A stretch of DNA of 64,000 nucleotides, taken from assembly GCA_030762175.1 (NCBI GenBank), contig CM060833.1:6198501-6262500 (forward strand). Reading direction: 5' to 3'. Of this stretch, positions 46,451 to 55,935 are shown piece by piece; position 1 is the first letter of the stretch; every line of letters starts with the position of its first letter. Under the pieces are notes generated by a model. The model searched no databases. It saw only the letters and a list, made by a program, of their open reading frames with translations, and had not been told where the DNA came from. A program made the position numbers and the translations under genes. Origin of the DNA: Metallyticus violacea. Taxonomy: Eukaryota > Arthropoda > Insecta > Mantodea > Metallyticidae.

Positions 46451-47028
46451 CCGAGGGTACCAAAACATGTACAAAAACTTTCACAGTAGATATCTATTTA
46501 ACATATTTCAAAGTTGGACCGAAAAACAACAGTAATGTGTAGTATGATGTTCTGTAAACAGATATAACTCACATACATTGTGATAGCGTTGCTACAACAA
46601 AATGGAGCCAAGATTATCGTTTGAACAACGGAAAGCAATTTTGAAGTGGTATTGGAAAACCGAGAATGTTGTTGAAGTTCAAAGGCAATGGGGACGTGTG
46701 TACAGAACAGAACCGCCGTTGGACTTCTACCTATTGGGAACTCTTAAGGATGTTGTATACCGTAGAAAACCAGCTACACTGACAGCACTTCGGGAAGAAA
46801 TTGAAACGGCATGTGCTGAGGACACTTTCACAAACGTTGCTCAATCAGTAGTTCAACGTACTCAGAAGTGTATCGACGCCGATGGTGGGCATTTTGAGCA
46901 ACTGTTGTAACTGTAAAAGTCTAAGATGATTAGTGCTCATCATTTTCTGTTTGTGTAAATTCAGTTTTGTTATGTTAACACAGTTTTTTCTTTGCTTGAA
47001 GTGTGTATATATTTTTGACACCCTCTGT
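46451..47028 (+). mobile_element. Tc1/mariner-type non-autonomous element, family E copy 2 (578 bp)
   Basis: The left TIR begins CCGAGGGTACCAAAACATGT at 46451 and the right TIR ends TTGACACCCTCTG at 47028, with TA on both outer sides (46449-46450, 47029-47030). It has the same internal structure as 3734-4289, in opposite orientation, and contains an intact short ORF. Confidence 0.9.
46602..46910 (+). CDS. Internally deleted transposase, intact 102-residue ORF
   Basis: ATG at 46602, TAA at 46908-46910. The first 40 residues (MEPRLSFEQRKAILKWYW to RVYRTEPP) are the first helix of a Tc1/mariner-type DNA-binding domain. From residue 41 (LDFYLLGTLKDVVYRRKPAT) the sequence is the transposase C-terminal tail, ending TQKCIDADGGHFEQLL. 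Normal relatives are about 330-350 residues, so the second helix-turn-helix and the whole DDE/D core are gone and the product cannot cut or join DNA. The join is at the same point in the other copy (3868-4137), so the deletion predates their spread. An ORF without stops may be chance or recent origin. A DNA-binding repressor role is conceivable but is inference only. Confidence 0.7.
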   Translation: MEPRLSFEQRKAILKWYWKTENVVEVQRQWGRVYRTEPPLDFYLLGTLKDVVYRRKPATLTALREEIETACAEDTFTNVAQSVVQRTQKCIDADGGHFEQLL

Positions 47029-47689
47029 ATATTTATGTTTATTTTTACTCATTTTATTTTTATTTGTTTCACGCTATTTTATTCTATTGTTATGGGATAT
47101 ATTCTGTTACATTATGTTATAAAATATATATATTATTTTTCAACAAAATATTTTGGATTTTTGATGTCTTTATGCCACGAGGAAAATCATATTCCTTCGT
47201 GTCTAGGCGGGGGGGGGGGTCTTTAATGCTAATTATAATTCCTTAGTAATATGTTTAGCTTTAAAAAGTGTTGGGAGCTTATTGGAGTGAAATAAACTGA
47301 TATTAACAAATGGAGTGAAAGCCACCTCTCGATGTCTAGGCAACAAATATTGTGAAAATAAGTATTGTCTATATGAAAGATTATTCTATTTGCAAATTGT
47401 GGCTCTTTCCTCAATTGGTCCAAATTGTTGTAAAATATGAAAACAGTCGGTCAACCGGACCATGAAACAGTAATTTGTAGGACACTCGGAAAGTACCCGG
47501 ATATGAGTAAACGGTTTATAATAGTATGTAAATATATATATCATGCAGTAGCCCATACTTTTTTCTGTAAACCAACATAATTTCCGCCCGTTGCTACAAC
47601 TACAGTTCCAATCATGTGGTTTAAAAGGAAAGTTGTGCCGCTAAGCAACGGAGTTGCGCAGAGATCATTGCCATAAAATGATTTAAAAG
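47029..47689. other. No gene; intron sequence with a G run
   Basis: AT-rich, with a G run near 47209-47219. No motif. Confidence 0.4.
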
Positions 47690-48000
47690 CGACTTAAACC
47701 AGGAAGTGTGTCTTGAGAGAATTGCATACGCTTTTAAAGGACCCTGCTGCTTCGTGTACAGTAGTTTTCAGTTGTTTTATGTCTTTTAAAGACGAACAGG
47801 GAAGAGGAAGACCTTCGAATATCGCCGCTGCGGAGAAGAGTGATCTAAAGAGTACTATTCAATGCTTTTTCTCCTCGTATCCCTAGAGACACTTTTCCAA
47901 TTAAACTTGATGACAGCCGCGTCTGCTCACTCCGAAACAAAAGCCAAATCGGCCGTTGTTAAAGAAGACCCCAGCTGATTTTGTAGTTTTTGTGACTATG
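47690..48000 (+). mobile_element. Mariner-like relic (N-terminal part)
   Basis: Plus strand fragments read RIAYAFKGP and FKDEQGRGRPSNIAAAEKSD, the first helix-turn-helix and the GRPS linker of a mariner-type transposase. The catalytic region was not found. Confidence 0.45.
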
Positions 48001-48012
48001 GACGAAATATTA

Positions 48013-48276
48013 CTAAAGTTTTTTTTTTTCCAAATGGGAAAGGAATTGACCTTCTCTAACCTCTGGCCAACCAACATCTTGCAGTGTTGCAATATTACGA
48101 GGATCGATATCATAAGAGCCCCTAGCGCAGGGTCGAAATATTTCTACATCACATAAATTACCAGGACAATTTTGTGGGAATGTACGTCCAAACATCTTTC
48201 TAGCTTCAGTATTACTGAATAGTCCTAGTGTTATTATGAGACTCTCCAGTACATACACGACGATAACCCGTTCAAA
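48013..48276 (-). other. Open frame with cysteine-containing, exon-like sequence, unknown
   Basis: Minus-strand open frame after a TAA at 48279-48277. It reads VIVVYVLESLIITLGLFSNT followed by ARKMFGRTFPQNCPGNLCDV and IFRPCARGSYDIDPRNIATL. A hydrophobic stretch precedes a polar, cysteine-bearing segment, as in a secreted peptide, but there is no ATG in a suitable place. GGTTAG at about 48063 could be a donor site. No family recognised. It could be part of an unlisted transposon. Confidence 0.2.
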
Positions 48277-48546
48277 TTACCGACAGCGTGATAGCGCTGA
48301 GTGTGTATAGATGTAAACACAACAGTAACATTTGTCCGTGGGGTCATAACGTACCACTCTAACAAATCTTTCATTGTAATTACTCCTAAGTAAGTTTACT
48401 TGCTAGTAGACAGTCTGACAGGTCAAGTGGAAGTGAAGAGCACGTGGTTGTGTTAACATGTCATACAATAAGCCGATTACAAGTGCTCCTAGATATTTTT
48501 AAAAAACATTCAGAAGAAAAGGGATAAAATCTTGATTCTAAAAAAC

Positions 48547-48812
48547 CACCACGGGTGGCAAAAGTCGTTAAGACGCGGACTCGTGAGTGGCAGGTCTGGG
48601 GTTCAATTCCCACCTGTTCTCCCTGACTGAAGTTTTTCCAGGTTTTCCTTAGTCTTCATAAATGGCAAATGCCGGGAGGTACCTAAACTTGAACCTGGAA
48701 CGTTTCTTTCCCAAAAAAAAAAGTATTTCCTCAATTTAAAATTTCATCTCATGTACCATCAGTGTCACCAACTGTGATGCCTCAATAGTTTAACAGAAAA
48801 TGGTTTTAAAAA
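48547..48812 (+). repeat. SINE-S copy, full length
   Basis: Head CACGGGTGGCAAAAGTCGTT and B box GGTTCAATTCCC, body GGCAAATGCCGGGAGGTACC, diverged tail GTTTAACAGAAAATGG. Lies in the calcium-channel intron. Confidence 0.88.
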
Positions 48813-49734
48813 GTGTCAAAGCCTAACAGCAAAGGCCTGTGGAGTAAATAAAAAATACTGTGTCATACATCTGTGTTGAGGTCAAAAGATCTGACTCCGG
48901 TGGTGCTCCTAAGATCTCTAAGAGGGTTACACATTTAAGAATTTTTGTAGGAAGGACTGTTTGGGAATTTTACATTGAAGGTGAATTTCTAATAACAATT
49001 CGATGAACGCAAATTCTTAATGAAAAGGCGTGATATTTATTTATTCTGGTAGAGCTAAGGTCATTAGGTCTTCTCTTCCGCTCTACCAACCTTATAATAA
49101 TTACATGAAATTATAGCGACAATATTACAAATACAACATTAACAGTAAAGTTGACAACACTTCTACATATATGCACCAATGTAAAACATGATGTGTATAC
49201 ATAAATGTATGCTAATACATAAATATCGATAATAAAAAATGAAAAATATTAACTTAAGAAAAACAAGAAAATAAAATAACAATAACATACAATAAACACC
49301 AGCAAGGACATATATACATCAACCTACGTAAATCATGAAAGTGGAAATAAAGATACAAGCAAAACATAAAATTAAACCCTGGCAATACTATGAATGAGAT
49401 AGGAATATTTATGATAGTAATAAAACAATAGAATGAATAATTCTACAGCAGGTAAAGCAATAAATACATGCTTTGTAACAAAAGGAATCTAAATCTAGAA
49501 TAATCGACTAATTTTAATAATATTAAACAATGAAATGCTCCTAAATGACATATTGTGGTAGCACCATTAAAACTCCTGTGCACAGTGCACCAAATTCGAA
49601 TTTCGTGTGACACAAGACAAATCTTTTGTTTAGATGAAATTTTGGATAAACAAAACCACACTCAAAAACCATTTGGCAAAGGTACTCTAATAATGGTAGG
49701 CTGAAGGTACCCGAAACAGACATATTATTTGTCA
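48813..49734. other. AT-rich intron sequence, possible LINE 3' tail
   Basis: The stretch TCTGGTAGAGCTAAGGTCAT to CCGCTCTACCAACC (49047-49092) looks like a conserved repeat end on the minus strand, and AT-rich sequence follows. I cannot assign it to a family. No gene seen. Confidence 0.35.
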
Positions 49735-50645
49735 TATAGGATTGGCAAAAGCAGGTTCTGTACCAGAGAGCAAATGGGTATTTCGTTCTAAATCAACTTG
49801 TTACTGTCATGAGGAAATGACAGTTTTAACATTTAAAGAGTGATTTTTGAATAATTTTCTAAATTTGTTAGAAGAACGAAGTATATTATTCATGGATAAT
49901 GCCCCTCATCATTCGGCCACTATAAAAAATTCCGAATGCATCAACTAGAAAAGGTGATATCATTCAATGGTTGCAAAAAAGGGGAGATTTTTTTTTGTAA
50001 ATTAAACGAAAAATTAACTTTTGCAATGTGTATTACAGTTCAAAAATCTCTCTAAAATGTACAAAATTTATCAACTGGCTTGAAATAATTCTATTGTTTC
50101 ATTCTTATCATTACAATCAAATTAAATCGGTCCTGATGATGTAGTGGTAACCATACTTGCCTTTTACATCAGGAATCGCGGGTTCAAACCCGGTCGGTCG
50201 GTGAATATTTTCGGACGTAAAAATTCTAAGTATGGCTTCCTTCGTAAGGGAAGTAAAGCAGTGGGTCCCGTGTCGTACATTTACGGCACGAAAAAGAACC
50301 TCAAGCCTGAAAGAAGAGGCCTCTAAGCAAAATTTGTCGGCCGTTTCACGCCTTGAATAGAATTGGACGCTGATGGCCTGAGATGTTAAAGAGCGTCCGT
50401 AAATAAACCAAATTAAGAATGTGTGATCTTAAATTAAGCGGGGGGATTGCAAATAAAAATAGGACATTTTATATGAAAAACGTGGAAAGACAATTTGAAA
50501 TAGACAAGTGACACAGAAAGATTTGAAATCCCACGTTCGACAGGCTGAAAAATTATTAGAGGAAGACTTTAGAAAAGAAATAAGGCGTGACGAAATATTA
50601 GAACCAATAATAAAACATTTATAAATTTTGAAGACGGCAGTTTTT
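49735..50645 (+). mobile_element. DDE-type transposon relic, family P, interrupted by SINE-G
   Basis: Plus strand fragments follow a transposase: VPESKWVFRSKSTCYCHEEM, then LLEERSILFMDNAPHHSATI (the MDNAPYHS block with a catalytic Asp, about 49880-49930), then TRK-like and W-K-K-G-like residues in shifted frames near 49960. After SINE-G (50128-50412) comes SHVRQAEKLLEEDFRKEIRR, a C-terminal tail. The MDNAPYHS wording places it in the DDE_3-type Tc1/mariner-related group common in insects, different from the mariners A-D. Confidence 0.65.
50128..50412 (+). repeat. SINE-G copy, full length, inside family P
   Basis: The A-box region is GATGATGTAGTGGTAACCAT and the B box GGTTCAAACCCG. The body holds AAGGGAAGTAAAGCAGTGGG and GTCGGCCGTTTCACGCC, and the 3' end is GAGATGTTAAAGAGCGTCCG. 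The best-preserved copy of this family here. Confidence 0.93.
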
Positions 50646-50661
50646 TTATTTTTTTGAATGG

Positions 50662-50838
50662 TATTTAACGCCCGTTTTTACTACTGAGGCACCACAGGCG
50701 GTGGACACTGATGATACATGAGATGAAATGATAAATTGGGAAAAAAAAATTTAAGGAAAGAAACGTTCCGAGCCTAAGTTTAGGGTACCTCCCCGGCATT
50801 GGCCAATTATGAAGACTGAGGAAAACCTGGAAAAAATC
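50662..50838 (-). repeat. SINE-S copy, headless
   Basis: Runs from TTTAACGCCCGTTTTTACTA to GAAAACCTGGAAAAAATCA, then stops. The tRNA-like head is missing. Confidence 0.88.
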
Positions 50839-51054
50839 AAGACACCGGCAACAACCTCTACTGTATTAAATATCAGGTAAACAATATTATTTATTTTGAT
50901 AGTGCATGCGTTTTTAGGAAACTATTATACCAGACATGAGCTGCCTGCATAAGTGCGACAGAGAGGGCAATAGTAGCAGGGAGGTATATATGTGCTAGAG
51001 GTAGCTTTGTATAAACATTTACTTTCCATTGCCTGCAGCCGAATTTCTTTCCCA

Positions 51055-51385
51055 TTTGAAAATCACTTTATACACCAGCAGTCTAAAGAGTGCAACTGCG
51101 AAAAACATTCGGGAATGGCCGTAAATAAGGCGTTGTTTCACCAAGACAGTGCTCCGGTGAACTCAAGCCTCGTTGCTGAAGACAGATGGACAGAACTATG
51201 ATTTAACATGCTTCCGCATCCACCCTATTCACCTGAACTTGCTCCTTTCGATTACTGCCTGTCTGGACACTAGTTCAAGTCAAATAAAGAGGCCACACAG
51301 GAGGTAAACGGTACACGGGGTCTAAGAAACCAGCTTCCACGAACCTGGTAAAACGTTGCAGCAAGTGTATTGAACTTTGAGCAGG
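51055..51385 (+). mobile_element. Mariner relic, family L (catalytic C-terminal part)
   Basis: Plus strand reads VNKALFHQDSAPVNSSLVAE (second catalytic Asp in FHQD-x-AP) and LPHPPYSPELAPFDYCLSGH (third catalytic Asp in LAPFD). A stop between the motifs and another after SGH make it inactive. A tail SVLNFEQ-like sequence ends near 51380. Confidence 0.8.
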
Positions 51386-52149
51386 CTATGTCGAAAAATT
51401 AAGTTCGTCACAAGAGTGAAATAATTCTCTTTAATAACCAACCACCCTCTTATTGTCAGTGGATGATCCGGAAACCCTTCCTTGAGATGCTGTGCTGTGT
51501 TGAGCTCATAAACTGGTGCTAAAATTTTTGTGCCTTTTATCTTAAAATTCTGAGATAGGGAAAGACAGATAAATTCAAAAGACACCTTTTTCGGGGGTTA
51601 CACACCTCGGCTAGAAACTGTTGTGCCGTAGAAATTACCCATTCTTTCATATTATTGGCGAAACAGAAATATTTATAATTATTATAGTCCGCGTTATTGA
51701 GATGTGACATTTTTGACGAGTTTACCTCCTATACAAATCGCAATATCGTATTTTTAACCATGGTTTTGTATGATTTTGGGCTTTCGGGACCTTATTCACA
51801 TTGAACGGTATAAGGGACGACAAATTCTTAAACACTAGGAGAAAAGTGGCAGTGACTATAGAAAGCATCTCACAAGTAGAACAAATGAATAGCGAAGATT
51901 CATGGCTGTGTCACAAATTGATTTTCCCTCTTCATGAACAACTGCAAGTGAAAGCAATGGGTATCCGGAAGTTAGATCGAAAGGCACAAACAATGAAAGG
52001 TTCAATTAACTAATGCCTGTCATTCCTTACGGAACATGGGCGCCTCTCGTGAGGAAGGCTTTAATTAGGAAAATGTGAAATATTCTTATTTTCCGATAGA
52101 GGGCAGAGCCAGGTCATCGCCTCCAACGCCATCTTGACAGGGCACTAAG
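51386..52149. other. No gene; intron sequence
   Basis: Short open frames here (for example 51801-52013) show no recognisable domain. Confidence 0.4.
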
Positions 52150-52325
52150 ATATTTCTTTGGCGTGAAATGATCGATAATTTTGTCCAGGATTTTTTTAGG
52201 CATGGAGTTCTTTAACTTGCCTTTAAACTACGAAATGGGACCCAGGGCTAAAGTCCTTCAGAACGACTTGAGTACTCCCTGAAAAAAATCTATTGCCCCG
52301 GCTGGTTTTGAATCCGTGAACTTTG
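52150..52325 (-). repeat. SINE-G copy, strongly diverged
   Basis: The blocks GGCGTGAAATGATCGATAAT, GGGACCCAGGGCTAAAGTCC and the B-box complement GGTTTTGAATCCGTGAACTT match SINE-G on the minus strand with many differences. Confidence 0.6.
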
Positions 52326-52602
52326 GATCAAATTAAAAGAAGAAATTGTGGCAAGAAATGCTGTAAAAACTCATCAGTGGGAATTCTCGACTCATATCGA
52401 TGTCGAGATTGAGTCATTTGGTAAATTCTAGTGCCCACTAATTTGACGCTCAGACACGGGTGGCAGAAGGCAATGACGTAATCCATTTGCAACATGTGCA
52501 CCGATAATCGGCGGACTATATTAAGCTGAATGATGAAGGTGGAGATGGAGATGGGATGATGATGCAGCAACGGTGTAATGAAAGTAGGGGAAACCAAAGT
52601 AC

Positions 52603-52731
52603 CTGCCCAGGCGTAGCTCAGTCCTGCGCAAAGCTCACTCACGGCCTGTTTGACGATCACGGCGCAGTCCATGAAGTGAAACTTGTACCTGTCAATATCA
52701 AATTGTTTTGAATCTTGCTCGATAACCAGTC
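52603..52731 (-). other. Candidate antisense exon of an unknown protein
   Basis: Minus strand. GGTTTTCAG (acceptor) ends at 52732, a 129-base open segment follows, and GTACTT (donor) starts at 52602. Both ends are phase 1 and the length is divisible by three. The encoded segment starts LVIEQDSKQFDIDRYKFHFM and ends SELCAGLSYAWA. It has a balanced, protein-like composition unlike the transposon relics and unlike the low-complexity chance ORFs around it. I do not recognise the family. It lies in the intron between calcium-channel exons A and B, on the opposite strand. It may be an exon of a nested or overlapping gene, an old retroposed piece, or chance. Confidence 0.4.
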
Positions 52732-53189
52732 CTGAAAACCAAGACATGAAAAGTGAGGGGAGATAAATATGCAACACGTGATCAACTTGTGACCGATACT
52801 GTAGAAAATCAGTAAACAATTATTGCAAAGTGGTATAATGAGTGTCTTCTGTTGAAGAAAGGCCAATTGACGATATTTCTGCTGACGCTGACAATTTTAG
52901 AGAGCAGAGAAGCAAAACTGTTGGTGCATCTACTTTACAGCCCCAATGGCACCTGGCACATCTTCCATTTCTCCGCTCTGAAGAATCGCCTCCAAGCTCA
53001 GTGACATTCCAGCCTTGAACGAACAATCCCAACCTAAGTGAAGCATTGAGTTTCTCAAAACTTACCTAGTGGTCTTCGTGAAGATAAACTGTCGAACATT
53101 TGCGGAATTCTGATGATATACAGTGCATGAAAATAAAAATTTCCCATAGATCTACAAGTGAAAACATTATTTGTTGGGTTCAGATTACC
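52732..53189. other. No further gene; intron sequence
   Basis: Apart from the exon-like segment to the left, nothing is recognised here. Confidence 0.4.
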
Positions 53190-53488
53190 TCCTAGGTTTA
53201 GTGGTTAGCGTTGCTGACTGCTGGTCGGGAGGCTGGTGTTCGATTCCCGATACTTGCTTAGGAATATTTCTAGGTTAGGGAAGGTTTGGAACTAGATCCA
53301 CCCAGCTTCGTGAGGATAATTGGGGAACTGGCTGATGGGAAGGTGGTGTTCTTTGATGCAGGGAGCCGCGCGGGGTGCTGGTATGCTGATCACATGCCCC
53401 CTGCAGCACTGCCCTCTATCAAAGAAGTCGCAAGACGGGGTCACAGGAAGCAGAGGTCGCTGCGGCTGACCAAGTCTCAGAGTGGGTC
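53190..53488 (+). repeat. SINE-V copy just upstream of exon B
   Basis: The head is TTTAGTGGTTAGCGTTGCTG (A box) and GTTCGATTCCCGATACTTGC (B box). The body has CTTCGTGAGGATAATTGGGG, matching 19573-19882 in reverse orientation. The 3' part fades near 53488, about 40 bases before the acceptor of exon B. Confidence 0.82.
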
Positions 53489-53530
53489 GAGGGAGCAACC
53501 TGTTGCAATGGCTTACATTTTGTGTTGCAG

Positions 53531-53650
53531 ACGAAGCCGGTGGCGTTCGCAGTGAGGACCAATGTGAGTTACGACGGTTCAGTGGATGACGACTCCCCCG
53601 TGCACGGCAGTGCCATCTCCTTCGAAGTCCGGGACTTTCTCCACATTAAG
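53531..53650 (+). CDS. Ca-beta: Voltage-gated calcium channel beta subunit, exon B (40 codons, SH3 domain)
   Basis: Encodes the N-terminal half of the SH3 domain. It starts [20 protein letters not shown] and ends [19 protein letters not shown]. The acceptor is TTGTGTTGCAG at 53520-53530 and the donor GTAAGA at 53651-53656. The exon is 120 bases and phase 0 at both ends, so exon A to B keeps the frame. The [12 protein letters not shown] start and the DFLHIK end are hallmarks of the CACNB family. The preceding intron is 8763 bases (44768-53530) and the following one 1322 bases (53651-54972). The acceptor has a short, mixed pyrimidine tract, and a SINE ends about 40 bases upstream. Confidence 0.96.
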
Positions 53651-53894
53651 GTAAGACGCTGACTCATACAGCAGGTGTCTCGGTAGTGAGCAGGCCCTCT
53701 TTTGTAGCTGGAGGAAACTCTTTCATGCGTTAGTCTTTTGTTTTCTTCTATATAGGTGTTAAGAAATTGCCATCAGTGAAACAAAGCATGTTAACAGATA
53801 TAAATTTCAACTTTTAGAAAACCCAGCTGCCTAACCGAACTGCATTGTTTTTATTAATACCTTGTTAGTTCACCGCATGCTCTAATCACTGTCT

Positions 53895-54142
53895 GGCAGT
53901 GATAACCGCCTCCTAAACCCAAGAACGGCCAGGATCGATGGATTTTTGGGCGTAAAAATCCTAAGCATGGCTTCCTTCTGAAGTGAAGTAAAGCCGTGGG
54001 TCCCGTGTCGTACATTTACGGCACGAAAAAGAACCTCAAGCCTGAAAGAAGAGGCCTCTGAGCAAAATTTGTCGGCCGTTTCACACCCTGAATTGAATAG
54101 GACGCTGATGACCTGAGATGTTAAAGAGCGTCCATAAATAAA
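53895..54142 (+). repeat. SINE-G copy
   Basis: Body and tail are well preserved (AGTAAAGCCGTGGGTCCCGT, GTCGGCCGTTTCACACCC, GATGTTAAAGAGCGTCCATA). The tRNA-like head is degenerate. Confidence 0.88.
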
Positions 54143-54343
54143 CCGCCACGGGTGACCGTGGTCGTTAAGGCACGGACTCGTGAGCGGGAGGTCTGGGGTC
54201 CTCATAAATGGCAAATGCCGGGAAGGTACCCCAAACATAGGCCTGGAATGTTTCCTTTCTTAAAAAATCCTTTCTCAATTTATCATTTCATCTCGTGTAT
54301 CACCAGTGCTCACCGCCTGTGATACCTCAGTAGTAAAAACACT
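54143..54343 (+). repeat. SINE-S copy with deletion after the B-box start
   Basis: Abuts the SINE-G tail directly. Reads CCGCCACGGGTGACCGTGGT, then GTCTGGGGTCCTCATAAATG, so the B box and linker are missing. Body and tail are normal. Confidence 0.88.
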
Positions 54344-54351
54344 AATTAACG

Positions 54352-54476
54352 GCATTTACTATTTATGAGCACTAAGGAAAAACCTCTTGTCAGGGAGGAC
54401 GGTCCTGGTCGGAACCGAACCCAGACCTCCCGCTCATGAGCCTACGCCTTAGTGACCTCGCCCACCCATGGCGGTG
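54352..54476 (-). repeat. SINE-S copy, tail-less, opposite orientation
   Basis: Minus-strand 5' part of SINE-S (GGCATTTACTATTTATGAGC to GCCCACCCATGGCGGTGTAA), with both pol III boxes. It lies tail-to-tail with the copy at 54143-54343. Confidence 0.88.
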
Positions 54477-54514
54477 TAACGTGTCTTGAGTTCAGCATTA
54501 CCAGCCCGAGACAA

Positions 54515-54860
54515 AGTGTCGTCAGTGCAGTGAAAACATCCTGAGTCGTTTAAAGTGACACCATTCGCCGGGAAAGTCTTCTGGGATCACGAAGGTTCCA
54601 GTCTCAAGCACAAGCACAGACTTCTACTGTGACATCCCCAGAAAAGTTATTAAGGCCATTCAACGGAAGCGGCCATGACTCGTTGCTCTTGAATAACAAC
54701 TCTCGTCCTCATACTGTCAACAATACAGCTGGAGCATCCTCCATATGGCCCCGAACTTGCCCCAAGCGACTTCCATTTATTCGTCTTTCTTAAACATCGT
54801 CTTTCCCGGATGAAGCTGTAAACAGGGAAATCATGGCCAGGTTCCGTTTTATGCTGCTCG
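54515..54860 (+). mobile_element. Mariner relic in the intron between exons B and C
   Basis: Plus strand shows TPFAGKVFWDHEGSS-like sequence (frame-shifted) near 54570-54600, LNNNSRPHTVN (HDN-motif equivalent) near 54690-54720, and a PYGPELAPSDFHLFVFL-like block near 54740-54790. The catalytic Asp in the HDN motif is changed to Asn. Inactive. Confidence 0.6.
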
Positions 54861-54972
54861 ATTTCAGGGGCTAGTGAGGCAAGTGCCTCAGTGTGCAGGG
54901 AGGTTGTGTTGAGATATAAAAGTAGTTTTCAAATCGGTGCTGTTATTTATTAATTAACGTGTTTGATTACAG

Positions 54973-55198
54973 GAGAAATACGACAACAACTGGTGGATAG
55001 GGCGACTGGTGAAGGAAGGCAGTGACGTGGGGTTCATACCATCCCCTGTGAAGTTGGAGAACTTGCGTCTGCAGCAGACACAGGCCCGCAACTCGAAACT
55101 CTACTCCTCTAAGACATCGTCTTCTAGTAACCTAGGTGGGGTTAACGATGTCCTCTCCAAGGGTGCCAACTCGCGCGGCTCCACCCCTCCCACTCCTG
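54973..55198 (+). CDS. Ca-beta: Voltage-gated calcium channel beta subunit, exon C (SH3 end and HOOK linker)
   Basis: Encodes the second half of the SH3 domain, [20 protein letters not shown] and [20 protein letters not shown], then a serine-rich HOOK linker ending [21 protein letters not shown] and [10 protein letters not shown] are family-defining. The acceptor is GATTACAG at 54965-54972 and the donor GTACGT starts at 55199. The exon is 226 bases: phase 0 at the start, phase 1 at the end, so the last Gly codon is split. Insect beta subunits continue with a GD-E-S-D-type sequence, but no such exon was recognised before the window ends. The guanylate-kinase-like domain is therefore outside. 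A family F transposon begins about 100 bases downstream. Confidence 0.97.
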
Positions 55199-55299
55199 GT
55201 ACGTTCGTTCTGTTCAGTTGGTGTTACTGTTTTGTGTTGCAGCTATTTGTTATCTTTGTCATTCATTGCTCCATCTGCAGCTATCACGTATACCCTTAC

Positions 55300-55935
55300 C
55301 GTGTGCTGTCCACCGCGTTTAGGAGTTTTTCCTATGAGTGAGCGCCGTGGAGGGGAGAGCAAGCCTGCTTGCTTACTTGTTGACTTTGCTGACTGTCGCA
55401 GCCGTAGCTCAGCTGTTCCCGGGTGTGAGTTGTGTTGTTTCTTAATACACGTATGTTTTAATTCAGTGGTGACAAAATCATGGGACCAATTGTTTTTAGC
55501 ATACAGTTGAATCTGTTACTTATATGAATACCATACTGGCCCCTTTTTTTCAGAAACTTGACCGTTACAGCAAGACTCTGTCAATGCTCACACTGCGAAT
55601 AACTCCATGAGAGCAATTTACAACGTGTTTCCACAAGACAGAGCTAATAGTAGGGATTTGTTACCCCCTGGTCCCCCAATTTAAGTCTGCGATTATTATT
55701 CTGGAGTAAATTAAAAAAAAATGCCGTATACAATACGAACCCACACACCGTACAAGAACTCAAAGAAAATATTCATCAGAAATTCTACGGATTTCTCAAA
55801 ATCAACCACAGTAAGTAATGAATAATTTCGTAAATAGGTGCCAAAATGTGTGAAGAGTTAAGGCGGGCACTTCAACACCTCATTTGATCATTTTGTAAGT
55901 AATGATTCTCTTAAATTGGTTTTTGTACTGCTGTA
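55300..55935 (+). mobile_element. Tc1/mariner-type element, family F copy 3
   Basis: The left end TTTTTCCTATGAGTGAGCGC and the leader GCAGCCGTAGCTCAGCTGTTCCC (in pieces) match copies 1 and 2. Remnants of QQDSVNAHTANNSMRAIYNV lie near 55570-55625, with a frame-shifted tail to about 55880. The right TIR is missing. Confidence 0.75.
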
